36,637 nucleotides of DNA from a bacterium (GTDB taxonomy: Bacteria; Zixibacteria; MSB-5A5; GN15; FEB-12): NCBI GenBank assembly GCA_030605565.1, contig JAUWIB010000125.1, forward strand, positions 1 to 36,637. The letters are read 5' to 3'. Under the pieces are notes generated by a model, which searched no databases, was not told the origin of the DNA, and saw only the letters and a program-made list of their open reading frames with translations. A program made the position numbers and the translations under genes. Positions 8,508-17,599 of this stretch are shown piece after piece. Each line of letters begins with the position of its first letter. Position 1 is the stretch's first letter.

Positions 8508-8548
8508 CGCCCACAAGCACATAGTTCTCCATAATTCTCACGGGCACA

Positions 8549-8584
8549 ATAAAAACGGCCGTCCGCAACTGGCGAACGACCGTT
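8549..8584 (-). terminator. Intrinsic terminator of the GHL-like secreted protein gene
   Basis: On the minus strand: AACGGTCGTTCGC, loop CAGTT, GCGGACGGCCGTT, then TTTATT. The stem is 13 bp with two G-U pairs and is followed directly by a T-rich run, a textbook rho-independent terminator. It lies 40 nt after the stop codon at 8624. Confidence 0.85.
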
Positions 8585-8623
8585 ATGACATAGTCGTGAA
8601 TCGGAGTCGTCCGTGCTGTAAGA

Positions 8624-11600
8624 TTATGGTTTGACGACGATCTTGCCGTTGTAGTCGCTCCCCCGCACGAACCAGGAATAGACGCCCACAGAGACATCAC
8701 TGCCGGATGCATTCCGGCCATACCAGAGCCATTCTCCAGAGATGTTCTCTTCGATCAGCACAGTCTCCCCGGATACGGTCTGGATCAGCAGATCAACCGG
8801 GTCGGCGGGCAGATGAAAAGTGACTACCTGGCCGCTGTTAAAGGAGACCGGGTTGGGTGAAGCATAGATGATGGCGTCGATAGTGAAACTGGAGACGGTC
8901 GAGTAGGCGTTGTTGTCGGCGCGCACCCGCCAGTAGTATGTCTGGTCTGATTCTAAAGGTTCGGTGACCTTCCATTCCGTGTCTTCACGTTCACCCTCGA
9001 CAATCGGTGGGGATGAGGCCACCGGGTTTACAAACACCGAATCGGTGGAAACATCGAAATGGTAGTAGTGCACGCCTGGGTCTGTGATGTTACGCGCTCG
9101 CAGTATCGGTTTGCGGGTATGCACAACCGCGCCCTGTGGGGGGCTGTCGGTCCCGGCGATATATTCGTCGGCGTCGGTGGCCAGGCTGACCCAGCGGAAG
9201 GAGGTAGGTTCCGTGAACTCGGTCCAGTTGACGCGGTCGTTGGCGCCCACACGCCACCAGTAGAACTGACCGTTGACCGGCGTGAACGGTAGCTCAGTGC
9301 TGGTCTGGCCGGGTTGCTCCGGCAGATTCCGCACCGACCCGACCAGGCCGTCCATCGACTGATAGAGGTAGATGAAGAAATCGTAGAAGAGCGAATCACC
9401 GTCGACATCGATCGAATTCTGAATCACCAGTGACACTGCCTCGCCGGTGATAGTCGCGCCGTTGGTCGGCAGTATGTGCACCGGCAGGGTCGGCGGATGG
9501 TTGACCCCTTGTCCGGATGATACAGTGAAAGTGGCCGCCGTACTCCAGGTCGAATAGCCTGAACCATCGAAACATCGCGCCCGCCAAAGGTAGGTCTGAT
9601 CGGCGGCAAGGTTGACCGACACCGCCCAACTGGTAGTCTGGGCGCCCGACGAAACGCCGTTGGCCGAGGCCAGTAGAACCGTCATTCCGGCATCGTAGAC
9701 TTCAAAACTGTATGTCAGCAGGTCGCCGTCGGGATCGGTGCCGTTTTGAACTATCAGTGTCGGGTTAGTCTGCGTGATCGTGTCACCGTCAACCGGACTT
9801 TGCGTCGTCGGTACGCTGGGCGGACTGTTGCCGGTCAGACTGATCAGAAAGGAGCGAGATTGGCACCAGGCCGAGTTCGAAATGTAATCGCCCGCCCGAG
9901 CGCGCCAATAGTAGATCACGCCGTCTTCCAGCACTACCGGCACCGACCAATTGACCTGACTGGTGTTGCGCAAGACGAGTCCGCCGGCGGTAAGTGTCGA
10001 GAAGTTGGAAAACTTGGAAATCTGAAACTCACAGACCAGTTCGGTGCCGTCGGGGTCAGGCGCCTGGTTCACGGTTAACACCGGTGCTACCGTACCCACC
10101 GTGTCTCCCTCGGCAGGAGCCACGCCGGTGGGGGCCGGCGGCGGTGTGTTGGGGGTGGAGAATGAGAACGGACCCGCCCAGGTGGAATTGAATACGCCGT
10201 TGTTGCTGCGTACGCGCCACCAGTAGAGCCTGCCCGCGTCGAGTGGGGTCAGCGACGTCCAGCAGGTTGTTGGGTTTTGTTCGACCACCGACACCGGAGC
10301 CGTCACCGGCAGGGTCAGATCCGGGTCATAGTAAACTTCGAAAGTGTATACCACCGTTTCGTCGCACCCGGACACCGGCGGTGAATTGTACACACACAAA
10401 CTCGGCTGGTAGGTCCCGGCGGCGGCGCCGTCTGAGGGAGAGGCCAGAGTCGGCGCATTGGGAGGTGAGGTGCAACTGCCCAGGATCGTCGAGCGATAAA
10501 TGCCGCCTTCGCCGTTACGCAGCGACTCAGCCGAAATCGGTGAACCCCAGTCACCGTCATGGTCCATCTTTTGCCAGGGGCCATCGAGCAGAGCAAACGA
10601 CGGTGCGTCACTACCGGCGAAAGTGGTTTGCCGATTACTCATCGGACGCGACAAAACCATGTAACGATAGCCGTCATCACCGTTCCAGCGTCGCATAAAC
10701 ACTACCCAGTTCTGCCCGGCGTTGTCCTTACCGGCGCCTTGGGTGATCATACAGTCGTCGCAGGTGACCGATGCCGCATACCAGCGCACGGTGTCCTGAT
10801 CCCAGGCCGGGTCCGCGCCGTCACGACCGACCCGTTCGCCCAGCGCATCCAGCCAGTAACAACTGTCCCCCGGCAGGCCGGTGTGAACACACCGGTCACT
10901 GGAACCGCTGCCGTCGATCCAGTTGAGCGAGCCGTTATCGGCCGGATCGTTGGCGAAGCTGAGAAAGGTGGTCCGGCTGCGCCACAGGTAGTAGAGGGCC
11001 AGGCCGTCATAGTGCCACTTGGTAAAGCCGTAGGGATCGCTGCCATGCGATGGGTTGAACCAGTGTTCCACATCGGCGCCGCTGCACGCCACCATCCCTT
11101 TGTACATGGTGCCGGGGTAGTAGTCAGCGGCCGCGGAGGCGCTGTCGATGCTGGTCGCACTATTGTTAGGACCGGGGTAGAAACAAACGGAGCCCATATA
11201 CGGGGTGCCGGCGTACTCATGTTCGCGCGAGACCGGTCCGCTTATAACGGGATCAAAATACTCCGGGCGGTAGCCATAGGAGTACTCAGCGCCCATGCCA
11301 TGACCCCAGCCGATCGAGTTGATGTTGAGCTTCAGCCCGGTTCGGGAGATCAGGCTATCAGCCAGAATCGACATGTATTTCAGGAGCACGGTGTCACGAT
11401 AGGCCGCGTGCCATGGAGACCAGTTCTCACCGCCGAACTGCGCGTTGACGCCAAGCGTGTTCTCGTACATGTATCGTCCAGGTGCACTGCTGCTCACTCC
11501 GCAGGTCTGGGGTATACCCATGTTGTCGAACCACAGGCCGGTGAGGTCGAAATTGCAGGTATCGGCGTGCTTATTACGAATACTGTCAGCATAGGCATCA

Positions 11601-12130
11601 ACAAAATGTTTGATGAAGGTCATATCAGTGTTGTTGGTCAATGGTCTGGTGCCGCCGTAGGTCCGCAGTCTCGAACCCACCTCACTGGTCGAGTAAGCAT
11701 CGTAGGGTGGGGTGGAGTCCCGCGAATGCCAGTACATGTGGGTGGAGTCGTGGCCGTCGGCTTCCATCAGGGGACCGACCACCTGGTTCACCGGCGGCAA
11801 CCCGGACGAGGCGGTGTTGACATTGGCGAAGTCGAGATAGACGTAGAATTGCATGTCGGGATCATAGCGGATCAGGTCGTTGTATTTGTCGACGTATCCC
11901 GACCCGTACGACATATCCGCCACCAACGCTTCATAGCGACCGGCGATGATGGAGTCGAGCTCGTCCGAGGTGGCTACAGCGCCGTAGTCGAAGTTGAAGT
12001 AGTTGACGCTGGGCGTCAGGTCCTGTCCCTGTCCGGTGGATACCATCCCCAGGCTGCCCAGGGCAATCACTGCCGCCAGAGCAAACCATGATGCCCGGTT
12101 GGCAGTCGGCGTATGGTGCGAATTGTTCAT
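8624..12130 (-). CDS. Secreted glycoside-hydrolase-like protein with five Fn3/Ig-like modules and a C-terminal sorting domain
   Basis: 1168 residues with the start at ATG 12130, chosen because AGAGG stands 7 nt before it and a signal peptide follows directly (ASWFALAAVIALGSLGMVST, ending near GQGQ). Residues about 30-550 resemble the hypothetical glycosyl-hydrolase-like families of TIM-barrel type (GHL15-like): NYFNFDYGAV, YEALVADMSYGSG, MQFYVYLDFANV and GLWFDNMGIP, the last being a plausible catalytic-Asp strand. I cannot assign a catalytic pair. Residues about 553-1080 hold five modules that each start near PPxxPxxxSPxDG and end YYWRVRxxD or YLWRARCFD. Residues about 1083-1168 form a sorting-type tail beginning ASPNPVSFNSGQVVTFHLP and ending GKIVVKP. 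It is a lone gene with its own terminator. Substrate unknown; surface polysaccharide is a guess. Confidence 0.85.
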   Translation of the reverse strand: MNNSHHTPTANRASWFALAAVIALGSLGMVSTGQGQDLTPSVNYFNFDYGAVATSDELDSIIAGRYEALVADMSYGSGYVDKYNDLIRYDPDMQFYVYLDFANVNTASSGLPPVNQVVGPLMEADGHDSTHMYWHSRDSTPPYDAYSTSEVGSRLRTYGGTRPLTNNTDMTFIKHFVDAYADSIRNKHADTCNFDLTGLWFDNMGIPQTCGVSSSAPGRYMYENTLGVNAQFGGENWSPWHAAYRDTVLLKYMSILADSLISRTGLKLNINSIGWGHGMGAEYSYGYRPEYFDPVISGPVSREHEYAGTPYMGSVCFYPGPNNSATSIDSASAAADYYPGTMYKGMVACSGADVEHWFNPSHGSDPYGFTKWHYDGLALYYLWRSRTTFLSFANDPADNGSLNWIDGSGSSDRCVHTGLPGDSCYWLDALGERVGRDGADPAWDQDTVRWYAASVTCDDCMITQGAGKDNAGQNWVVFMRRWNGDDGYRYMVLSRPMSNRQTTFAGSDAPSFALLDGPWQKMDHDGDWGSPISAESLRNGEGGIYRSTILGSCTSPPNAPTLASPSDGAAAGTYQPSLCVYNSPPVSGCDETVVYTFEVYYDPDLTLPVTAPVSVVEQNPTTCWTSLTPLDAGRLYWWRVRSNNGVFNSTWAGPFSFSTPNTPPPAPTGVAPAEGDTVGTVAPVLTVNQAPDPDGTELVCEFQISKFSNFSTLTAGGLVLRNTSQVNWSVPVVLEDGVIYYWRARAGDYISNSAWCQSRSFLISLTGNSPPSVPTTQSPVDGDTITQTNPTLIVQNGTDPDGDLLTYSFEVYDAGMTVLLASANGVSSGAQTTSWAVSVNLAADQTYLWRARCFDGSGYSTWSTAATFTVSSGQGVNHPPTLPVHILPTNGATITGEAVSLVIQNSIDVDGDSLFYDFFIYLYQSMDGLVGSVRNLPEQPGQTSTELPFTPVNGQFYWWRVGANDRVNWTEFTEPTSFRWVSLATDADEYIAGTDSPPQGAVVHTRKPILRARNITDPGVHYYHFDVSTDSVFVNPVASSPPIVEGEREDTEWKVTEPLESDQTYYWRVRADNNAYSTVSSFTIDAIIYASPNPVSFNSGQVVTFHLPADPVDLLIQTVSGETVLIEENISGEWLWYGRNASGSDVSVGVYSWFVRGSDYNGKIVVKP

Positions 12131-12212
12131 CAGTTTTCCTCTTTTGGGTATGGCCGCTACAGAGGTCGACCCGATTGCTTTATAGGTGCTATATATCGGC
12201 ACTCTACTTGAC

Positions 12213-12242
12213 CTTATACTACTATCTCATGTGCAAAAACAA
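12213..12242 (-). promoter_or_regulatory. Candidate promoter of the GHL-like secreted protein gene
   Basis: Minus strand TTGTTT (12242-12237), 18 nt spacer, TATAAG (12218-12213, 5 of 6 matches). The -35 is weak. The leader to the ATG at 12130 would be about 75 nt. An A/T-rich stretch follows (TATATAGCACCTATAAAG), so another start point is possible. Confidence 0.3.
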
Positions 12243-12605
12243 CAAAAACCGTTCCCACTGAACCCCCCTCTGTAAACTGCTGCTAAGAGCATGAGCCAGT
12301 CCGGGTTACAGTTTGGAGGGGGATGGCGCTTCTACTCGGTCTCTGCCTGCTGATTGTTGAGTCAGGGCGCCTCTATTCTCGGTATGCGTCTAAGTGGATG
12401 CGACACAAGCACCTCGCCAATTGTTCAAGTTCTGAACAGCGTCACGAATTGAACAGGTGGAACGATGTTGTCCCGCAAGTGCACGTCCCAGTGGTTCCTG
12501 CGACCTCCGCTCGGTAGTGGTGTCGGGCGACCCGAGGCTGTCCCACAAGTTGCTTTTTCTGTCGCGTAGCGGCGGGGCTTGTCTCCGCCGGCCACAAGTG
12601 GCGTT

Positions 12606-12638
12606 CATTGGGGCGACACAAGGCCGCCCCCTACGCGG
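12606..12638 (+). repeat. Dispersed repeat module A, copy 1
   Basis: 33 nt starting CATTGGGGCGACACAAGGCC. The reverse complement of 28184-28216 matches it at 31 of 33 positions. In both places module B follows on the same strand, after 98 nt here and after 6 nt in the other copy. Confidence 0.75.
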
Positions 12639-12736
12639 GGTTACTGGACGCCCTTGTGAAAATGTTTTCTGTCACCTTGGTGTGCGACCTTTTGGGACAG
12701 CCTCACCCCGCCCGACGCAGGCAAGCCTGTTTTTTT

Positions 12737-12788
12737 GTGCGCGGTGGACGTCCTCGTCTACTGCGCTGGCATCCAAAGGCCGGCGCAC
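12737..12788 (+). repeat. Dispersed repeat module B, diverged copy
   Basis: Begins GTGCGCGGTGGACGTCCTCG and ends GGCCGGCGCAC. The first 28 nt match the 5' part of the copy at 30263 with one change; the second half is diverged and shorter, but the terminal CGGCGCAC is kept. GTGCGC at one end and GCGCAC at the other form terminal inverted repeats. Confidence 0.65.
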
Positions 12789-12838
12789 GAGACACATTGG
12801 GAGCTTCCGGGTAGCACGGTCAAACTTGTTTGGCAACT

Positions 12839-14152
12839 TCAGCGGTCGTTGACGCCTGAGGTGATCAAGGGCAGACCGAAGTCGTTCTCGAATTCATCGT
12901 AGCACGGTCGCATCTCGGCGCAGGTTTCATCAGAGACGTAGGTCGGGTTGGGTCGCCACTGGTGCGGTAGAATGTCGGTCGTCCATTCCTCACCCAGTTT
13001 CAGGACAGCGTCGCGGATGCCCTCGTTGAGAATCTTCGTGCTGTTGACGAATGAGACACCGTTCTCCACGACCCATTGACGCGGGTGGTACTGTTCATGG
13101 TTCTCAATGAACTCTTGCAGTTGACCGGCGAGTCCGCGACGAGTGAGCAGCCGTCCGGTGTGCTCGTTGACGTATGCCTTCGATCCAACGATGGCGTCGG
13201 CAAACAGCCCGACCGGAACATCGGCGAACATCGACTCCACTACCGCTACGCAGGCCCCTTCATTGCCTGAGAAGATCAGGCTCACCTTGGCGGACTTGAT
13301 AGCTCGCACCATGTCGGCGTCCGACAAACCTTCTTTCATCGTTATCCTGTCGGAGGCGCCGAAAGCGCGCGCCTCGGTCATGATCGTCTCGGATGTGCGT
13401 CCCTCCCAACCGCGACCCAGCAGCAAGACTTTGGTCGCCGGCGGCAGGTTGCGCAGAACCGAGAACAGCAGCCAGTGCCGTTTGTAGACCGCGAAGTTGG
13501 CTAACATAACGATGTCGAATTTTTTCGCCACTGGTTCCGACCCTTCGAACACTTCCGGGTTGACCCAGTTGGAGGAGATTAACGGGATGCTCACCAGGTT
13601 ATCGGCCAGGCGCGCAAAGACCGGTTGATCGATCACGGCGCTCATGATATGAAAGAGTGTGCTCGGCCACATACGGGCTGCCAACATGAACGGCAGATCG
13701 TGCGGCGGTGACCAGGTAGGCGCCAGCACGAGGTGGTATTGTCGGTGAAGTTTCTCCAGGTCGACATAGCGCAGCAATCGAAGCCAGTGGTCCTCGAAGG
13801 CGATAAACAACACGCCCTTCTCGCGCTCCGAAACCGGCTTCTTGAGAATGACACCCTTACGGATTTCGCGCGGACGACTGTGCGGAAAGATGCTATCCCA
13901 GTCGAGGCGCGACGGATCCAGTTGCTTGATTCGCAGGCGCATCTTGCGCTCAAGCATGTCGCGCCGTGCCGGCAGCGGGCAGATACGGGCGGCCCTGGCC
14001 AGGTTGATTACCGAGTGGGCGCACTCGTCGGCATTGCGAGGTGGTGACACGACATCCCGAAACTCGATCGTACCCGCAGCTAACCATCGACAGATCGGGT
14101 TAAACCGAGCGAAGTCCTTAAGCTGAAGGTTCGTTCGTATCAGAAGGCTCAT
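12839..14152 (-). CDS. Glycosyltransferase, GT4-like (divergent)
   Basis: 437-residue GT-B type glycosyltransferase, last gene of the polysaccharide locus. The C-terminal domain shows FDIVMLANFAVYKRHWLLF, VLLLGRGWEG and the retaining-enzyme E-x7-E motif as NEGACVAVVESMFADVPV (about residues 297-305), followed by GSKAYVNEHTGRLL, where the host would bind the nucleotide sugar. The first 100 residues do not resemble a usual GT4 start; they contain RNADECAHSVINLARAARI and a basic stretch. The C-terminal 50 residues (ILPHQWRPNPTYVSDET) are likewise unusual. It starts inside the stop of the upstream glycosyltransferase gene (ATGA). Donor and acceptor sugars cannot be read. Confidence 0.8.
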   Translation of the reverse strand: MSLLIRTNLQLKDFARFNPICRWLAAGTIEFRDVVSPPRNADECAHSVINLARAARICPLPARRDMLERKMRLRIKQLDPSRLDWDSIFPHSRPREIRKGVILKKPVSEREKGVLFIAFEDHWLRLLRYVDLEKLHRQYHLVLAPTWSPPHDLPFMLAARMWPSTLFHIMSAVIDQPVFARLADNLVSIPLISSNWVNPEVFEGSEPVAKKFDIVMLANFAVYKRHWLLFSVLRNLPPATKVLLLGRGWEGRTSETIMTEARAFGASDRITMKEGLSDADMVRAIKSAKVSLIFSGNEGACVAVVESMFADVPVGLFADAIVGSKAYVNEHTGRLLTRRGLAGQLQEFIENHEQYHPRQWVVENGVSFVNSTKILNEGIRDAVLKLGEEWTTDILPHQWRPNPTYVSDETCAEMRPCYDEFENDFGLPLITSGVNDR

Positions 14153-15297
14153 GACACTTGTCCTCTTCGGTGGTCAGTTACCAAAGATTCGTACAGCGCC
14201 TCCAACTGTCCCATCACGGTGTCGAACGAAAACCGACGGCACGCTTCGGCCCGGGCCGCCTGTCCTTTCCGGCTACGCAATTCATCGTCCTCAAGCAATC
14301 TCAGGACGCAACGGTCGAATGCCGCCTCGTCGTCAGCCGGATAAACGAAGCCCAGATCGTCGCTCGATATAAGTTCGCGATTGCCCCCGACGTCAGAAGC
14401 GATGATCGCCCGTCCGGTAGCCATGTACTCCATCAACGAGTTCGACAGGCTCTCGCGATGGGAACAGAGGACGGCGATGTCGATACCGGCCAGGTCGCGA
14501 GCGACATTGTCCGACCGTCCCGGAAGCACAAACTTGTCGGTCAGATTATTCTCGTCGATCATTTTCTGTAGCTCCGCACGCTGGTCACCTTCACCCAGCG
14601 CCACGAACCCAACCTCCGGTCGTTGTTTCACAATCCGTGCGGCGGCGCGAACCAGGAACGGGAGATTCTTGACCGGTCGCAGATTGGCCACGGCACCGAT
14701 TATGGGAGTATCGTCGGTAAACCCCCAGCTTCGTTTGATTTCGGCCGCCTGTTGTGAATCGGGCAGGGGATAGGTGTCGATATCCAGACCGTTTCCAATG
14801 ACTGTGATCCGACTCGACTCGACTCCCTCCACTCTGGAAGTCTCCTCCGCGGCAGCATCGGAATTGGTAACGTAGTGCGTTGTGTAACGTTTCAAGTACC
14901 TGATGATAGCTATCTCTCGACGGTTGTGCCAGTAACCGCTGCCGATATTGCGGCGGCTGGCGATGATTACGCCGACTCGAGCTTTGTGCGCCCACAGCGT
15001 GCCGGCGAGGTTGCCGTCGCGGAAGAACGTCTGGACGATGTCGACCTTCTGCTCTCGACAAAAGCGAGCGAACCGCCGTCGGCATCTGAGAAACTCGAAC
15101 GAGAAGAACGATCCCAATTCCATAACGGTTATTTCACAATCGACGTCGCCGGTTTTCAGCCAGTCGCTATTTCGGAGGCAAACCAGGTGCGGCCGGAAGC
15201 GGGTGCGATCGAGCCGCCTAAGAATCCCTAACAATTGTTTCTCAGTTCCGGCGTACGGTGATTCGATAGTATCGATGACGAAGGCGATGTTTATCAC
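14149..15297 (-). CDS. Glycosyltransferase family 4
   Basis: 382 residues. The N-terminal domain opens INIAFVIDTIESPYAGTEKQ, where the GT4 glycine-rich acceptor-side loop is AGTEKQ. The C-terminal domain has IIGAVANLRPVKNLPFLVRA, VGFVALGEGDQRAEL, FVLPGRSDNV, and the E-x7-E motif in RESLSNSLMEYMATGRAIIA (about residues 281-289), then DVGGNRELI. It starts with GTG at 15297 overlapping the previous stop (GTGA) and its stop overlaps the next start. Predicted to add one sugar of the repeat unit in the cytoplasm from a nucleotide-sugar donor with retention of configuration. Confidence 0.92.
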   Translation of the reverse strand: MINIAFVIDTIESPYAGTEKQLLGILRRLDRTRFRPHLVCLRNSDWLKTGDVDCEITVMELGSFFSFEFLRCRRRFARFCREQKVDIVQTFFRDGNLAGTLWAHKARVGVIIASRRNIGSGYWHNRREIAIIRYLKRYTTHYVTNSDAAAEETSRVEGVESSRITVIGNGLDIDTYPLPDSQQAAEIKRSWGFTDDTPIIGAVANLRPVKNLPFLVRAAARIVKQRPEVGFVALGEGDQRAELQKMIDENNLTDKFVLPGRSDNVARDLAGIDIAVLCSHRESLSNSLMEYMATGRAIIASDVGGNRELISSDDLGFVYPADDEAAFDRCVLRLLEDDELRSRKGQAARAEACRRFSFDTVMGQLEALYESLVTDHRRGQVS

Positions 15298-16394
15298 GTC
15301 GAGACCTTTTCATAGATTCGAGTCAGCGTGTTCGCCTGTTGCGCAAACGAGAAACGGCGTCTGACCACCTCACGACCGTTGTCGGCAAGTTGTCTCCGCA
15401 AGGGCACGTCTTCAGCAAGATCGACGATCTTTTGGCTCAAGGCGGCCGCATCACCGGGATTCACCAGCAATCCGGATCGTTCGTTTTCTATCAGTTCCGG
15501 CACGCCGCCGACCGACGTGGCGATTACCGGCGTGCCGACCGCCATCGCTTCCAGGACGACATTGGGCAGACCTTCCGAGAGCGACGGGTTCACGAGTATG
15601 TCGGCCGTTTTCAAGAAACCCAACAGTCTCTTGTCGAAACCGGGGAGAATGATCCGCGAGCCGTAGGCGCTGTTTTTCACTACACGGTGCAACTCGGCCA
15701 GTTGTGGGCCATCGCCGAACAGAATAAAACAAAGTCGGCGATCTTGCTCAATACACTCTGCGGCTGCACGGATCAAGAAGCGCTGTCCCTTTTCCAGGCT
15801 GAACCGTCCGGCGGCCATGACTACCAGCGCCTCCGGCGGCAGGTCAAACGCCGACTTGAGATCGACCGGTTCGATCTCGTCCAACTCGTCGATGCTGACC
15901 GCGTTGTGCGCAACAGAGATACGCTCATCGGAGAACCTCCTCAGCGCACGGCGCTGCTGTTCAGAAACAGTTACAATGTGATCGGCGAATCCCAGAGTCA
16001 ATCGGTCCAGCCACTGATACAGGCGGACCTTCAGATCATCTTTGGTGGACCCGCGCATGAAACAAACATGTTTCACCTTTGAAAGAGCGCAGGCGAAGTG
16101 TCCGAGAAGGTGCGAGCGATAGTCGTGGGTGCACAGCAAGTCGACATTCTCCCCGCGCAACACGTTCCTCATCTTGCCGATGGCCGAGAGATCATAGGCG
16201 CTTTTCACGTCAAGCAACACGTTGTCAACATCGCCGACTTCGGCCACGTCGAGTAACTCCGGTCGTTTGCCGTTCTCACTGTAGGAACCTATGATGACTC
16301 GATAGTCTGTCGACGCCATCACGCGGGCATGATGATATAGTTGCCGTTCGGGACCGCCGTAGAAATTCGAGGCGCGCAGGTGAAGAATAGTCAT
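15294..16394 (-). CDS. Glycosyltransferase family 4
   Basis: 366 residues with all GT4 hallmarks: start ILHLRASNFYGGPERQLYHH (glycine-rich loop GGPERQ), VVMAAGRFSLEKGQRFLIRA, FILFGDGPQLAEL, IILPGFDKRLLGFLKTADI, and EGLPNVVLEAMAVGTPVIAT with E-x7-E (about residues 272-280), then VGGVPELIENERSGLLV. It is close in layout to the downstream GT4 but the two differ enough to use different substrates. It begins in the ATGA overlap with the upstream gene and ends in a GTGA overlap with the downstream gene, so the three are a translationally coupled chain. Confidence 0.93.
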   Translation of the reverse strand: MTILHLRASNFYGGPERQLYHHARVMASTDYRVIIGSYSENGKRPELLDVAEVGDVDNVLLDVKSAYDLSAIGKMRNVLRGENVDLLCTHDYRSHLLGHFACALSKVKHVCFMRGSTKDDLKVRLYQWLDRLTLGFADHIVTVSEQQRRALRRFSDERISVAHNAVSIDELDEIEPVDLKSAFDLPPEALVVMAAGRFSLEKGQRFLIRAAAECIEQDRRLCFILFGDGPQLAELHRVVKNSAYGSRIILPGFDKRLLGFLKTADILVNPSLSEGLPNVVLEAMAVGTPVIATSVGGVPELIENERSGLLVNPGDAAALSQKIVDLAEDVPLRRQLADNGREVVRRRFSFAQQANTLTRIYEKVST

Positions 16395-17596
16395 TTCGCC
16401 GCCACTAACCTGGTCATGAATTGTTCCAGTTTGGCCGCGAGCGCATCCCAGCCATACCGCTGTTCCACCAACTTGCGTCCGGCCTCGCCCAGCTTCCGAG
16501 CCTGACTCCGATCGGATAGAAGCAGGTTCACCTGCCTGGCGAACTGCTGCGGCGTGTCGGCCAGGAGCAGCTCGCGACCGTCGGTGATATCCAGGCCCTC
16601 AGCGCCGACACCGGTGCTGACCACCGGCTTCTTCATCGCCAGCGCCTCAAGTATTTTCAGTCGTGACCCGCCGCCGATGCGAAGCGGAACTATGTACACC
16701 GCTGCATCTCGAATATACGGACGGACATCATCGACCGTGCCGGTGATAGTGACGCCATCGAGTTTGCCGAGGTCGGCGATCTTAGGGGGAGGGTTGCGTC
16801 CGACAAAAACAGTCTGGACATCAGGCCGTTCGGCCTGCACCAACGGCAGGATATCGTTCACGAAGTATTCCACGCTGTCCTGGTTGGGCCGCCAATCCAT
16901 GGAGCCGGTAAACACCAAAGTCGGGGCGGCGGTGTCGGCAGGCTCAGAGTCATCGGCGAAGAACTCCAGGTCGACACCGTTGTCGACGACCTCGACATCG
17001 AGATGGGGAGCCATCGATTTGATCGTCGCGGCGTCGGCTGCGGAAACAGCGGTGGCTCCCTCAACCGAAGAGAACACTTCTTCTTCAAAACTGCGCATTC
17101 TTCTCGCCTGTAAGCCCAGATACCAACGCACCAGCAGTTGTGTTTCGTTCTCTACGTACCGTTGCCATATCTGATGTTCCACGTTGTGCGCAACAACCAT
17201 CCTGGGGATATCAGAATGTTTTCTGACAAACTGCGCATACGGCGTCCATTCGCACAGCACCAGATCGTACGACGATGTCGCCAGTTCGCTGGTCACGGCT
17301 CGTTGAAAAGCCGATGTGAAATGGCTGGCAACTGAGTACGGTTGAGAGGAGAGCAGATTGCCAAGTAACTTGAAATACAGCTTGGGACCTGTTTTTGGCA
17401 AGGGAGTCCGTGTGACGGCAAGCGGGTGCAACCCGAGATCATTCAACGCCTGGTATCCATCGGAATCACGAGTGCCGTAAGCCAGATAGGTCAGGTGATG
17501 CCCGGGGGCCAGTCGCCTTAACAGGTTAAGAGAGCGAATTCTCTTGCCGGTGTTGAGGGGCCAGGGGAACTCTTCGTCAAGAATCAGGATTTTCAT
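16391..17596 (-). CDS. Glycosyltransferase, GT4-like, EpsH1/exopolysaccharide type
   Basis: 401 residues. Start MKILILDEEFPWPLNTGKRI is typical of the group found in exosortase- or exopolysaccharide-associated loci. The C-terminal half has VEVVDNGVDLEFF, LVFTGSMDWRPNQDSVEYF, VQTVFVGRNPPPKI, and VPLRIGGGSRLKILEALAMK, where the first Glu of E-x7-E is replaced by Gly-rich IGGGSR and the second Glu is kept (about residue 313), as is usual in this subfamily. It follows the adenylate-forming enzyme gene by only 3 nt and overlaps the next gene by 4 nt. Role: one transfer step in repeat-unit assembly. Confidence 0.9.
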   Translation of the reverse strand: MKILILDEEFPWPLNTGKRIRSLNLLRRLAPGHHLTYLAYGTRDSDGYQALNDLGLHPLAVTRTPLPKTGPKLYFKLLGNLLSSQPYSVASHFTSAFQRAVTSELATSSYDLVLCEWTPYAQFVRKHSDIPRMVVAHNVEHQIWQRYVENETQLLVRWYLGLQARRMRSFEEEVFSSVEGATAVSAADAATIKSMAPHLDVEVVDNGVDLEFFADDSEPADTAAPTLVFTGSMDWRPNQDSVEYFVNDILPLVQAERPDVQTVFVGRNPPPKIADLGKLDGVTITGTVDDVRPYIRDAAVYIVPLRIGGGSRLKILEALAMKKPVVSTGVGAEGLDITDGRELLLADTPQQFARQVNLLLSDRSQARKLGEAGRKLVEQRYGWDALAAKLEQFMTRLVAAK

Positions 17597-17599
17597 CGG

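Larger units (their letters stand above)
8110..8548. other. Intergenic region without a gene, repeat-bearing
   Basis: No convincing reading frame. It holds the full copy of the 'E' dispersed repeat (8264-8448), a nested palindrome with the GACGAGGACGTC core (8451-8507), and a small hairpin TCGCC-TTC-GGCGA near 8221-8235. Some upstream signals for the M50 gene must also lie here: TTGTAT-17 nt-GATATT on the minus strand is a weak candidate. Confidence 0.6.
12203..12838. other. Long intergenic region (636 nt), no supported gene
   Basis: Separates the 3' end of the polysaccharide operon from the promoter of the GHL-like gene. Short reading frames here have no ribosome binding site, no recognisable domain and run through repeat sequence. 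It contains repeat modules A (12606-12638) and B (12737-12788), plus CGGGCGACCCGAGGCTGTCC-type sequence near 12525-12545. A small plus-strand hairpin CAGG-CAAG-CCTG followed by seven T (about 12717-12737) resembles a weak terminator, but no plus-strand gene precedes it. Confidence 0.6.

Noticed and set aside
10559-12091. A 510-codon open frame on the plus strand
   Set aside because: It is antisense to the GHL-like secreted protein, which has a signal peptide, repeated modules, ribosome binding site and terminator. The plus frame is Val/Gly/His-rich as expected from a shadow of a GC-rich gene.
12700-12740. Plus-strand terminator (CAGG-CAAG-CCTG then seven T)
   Set aside because: The stem is only 4-5 bp and no plus-strand gene lies upstream.
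12323-12852. Short frames in the 12203-12838 gap
   Set aside because: They cross repeat modules A and B, lack ribosome binding sites and have no domain signal.
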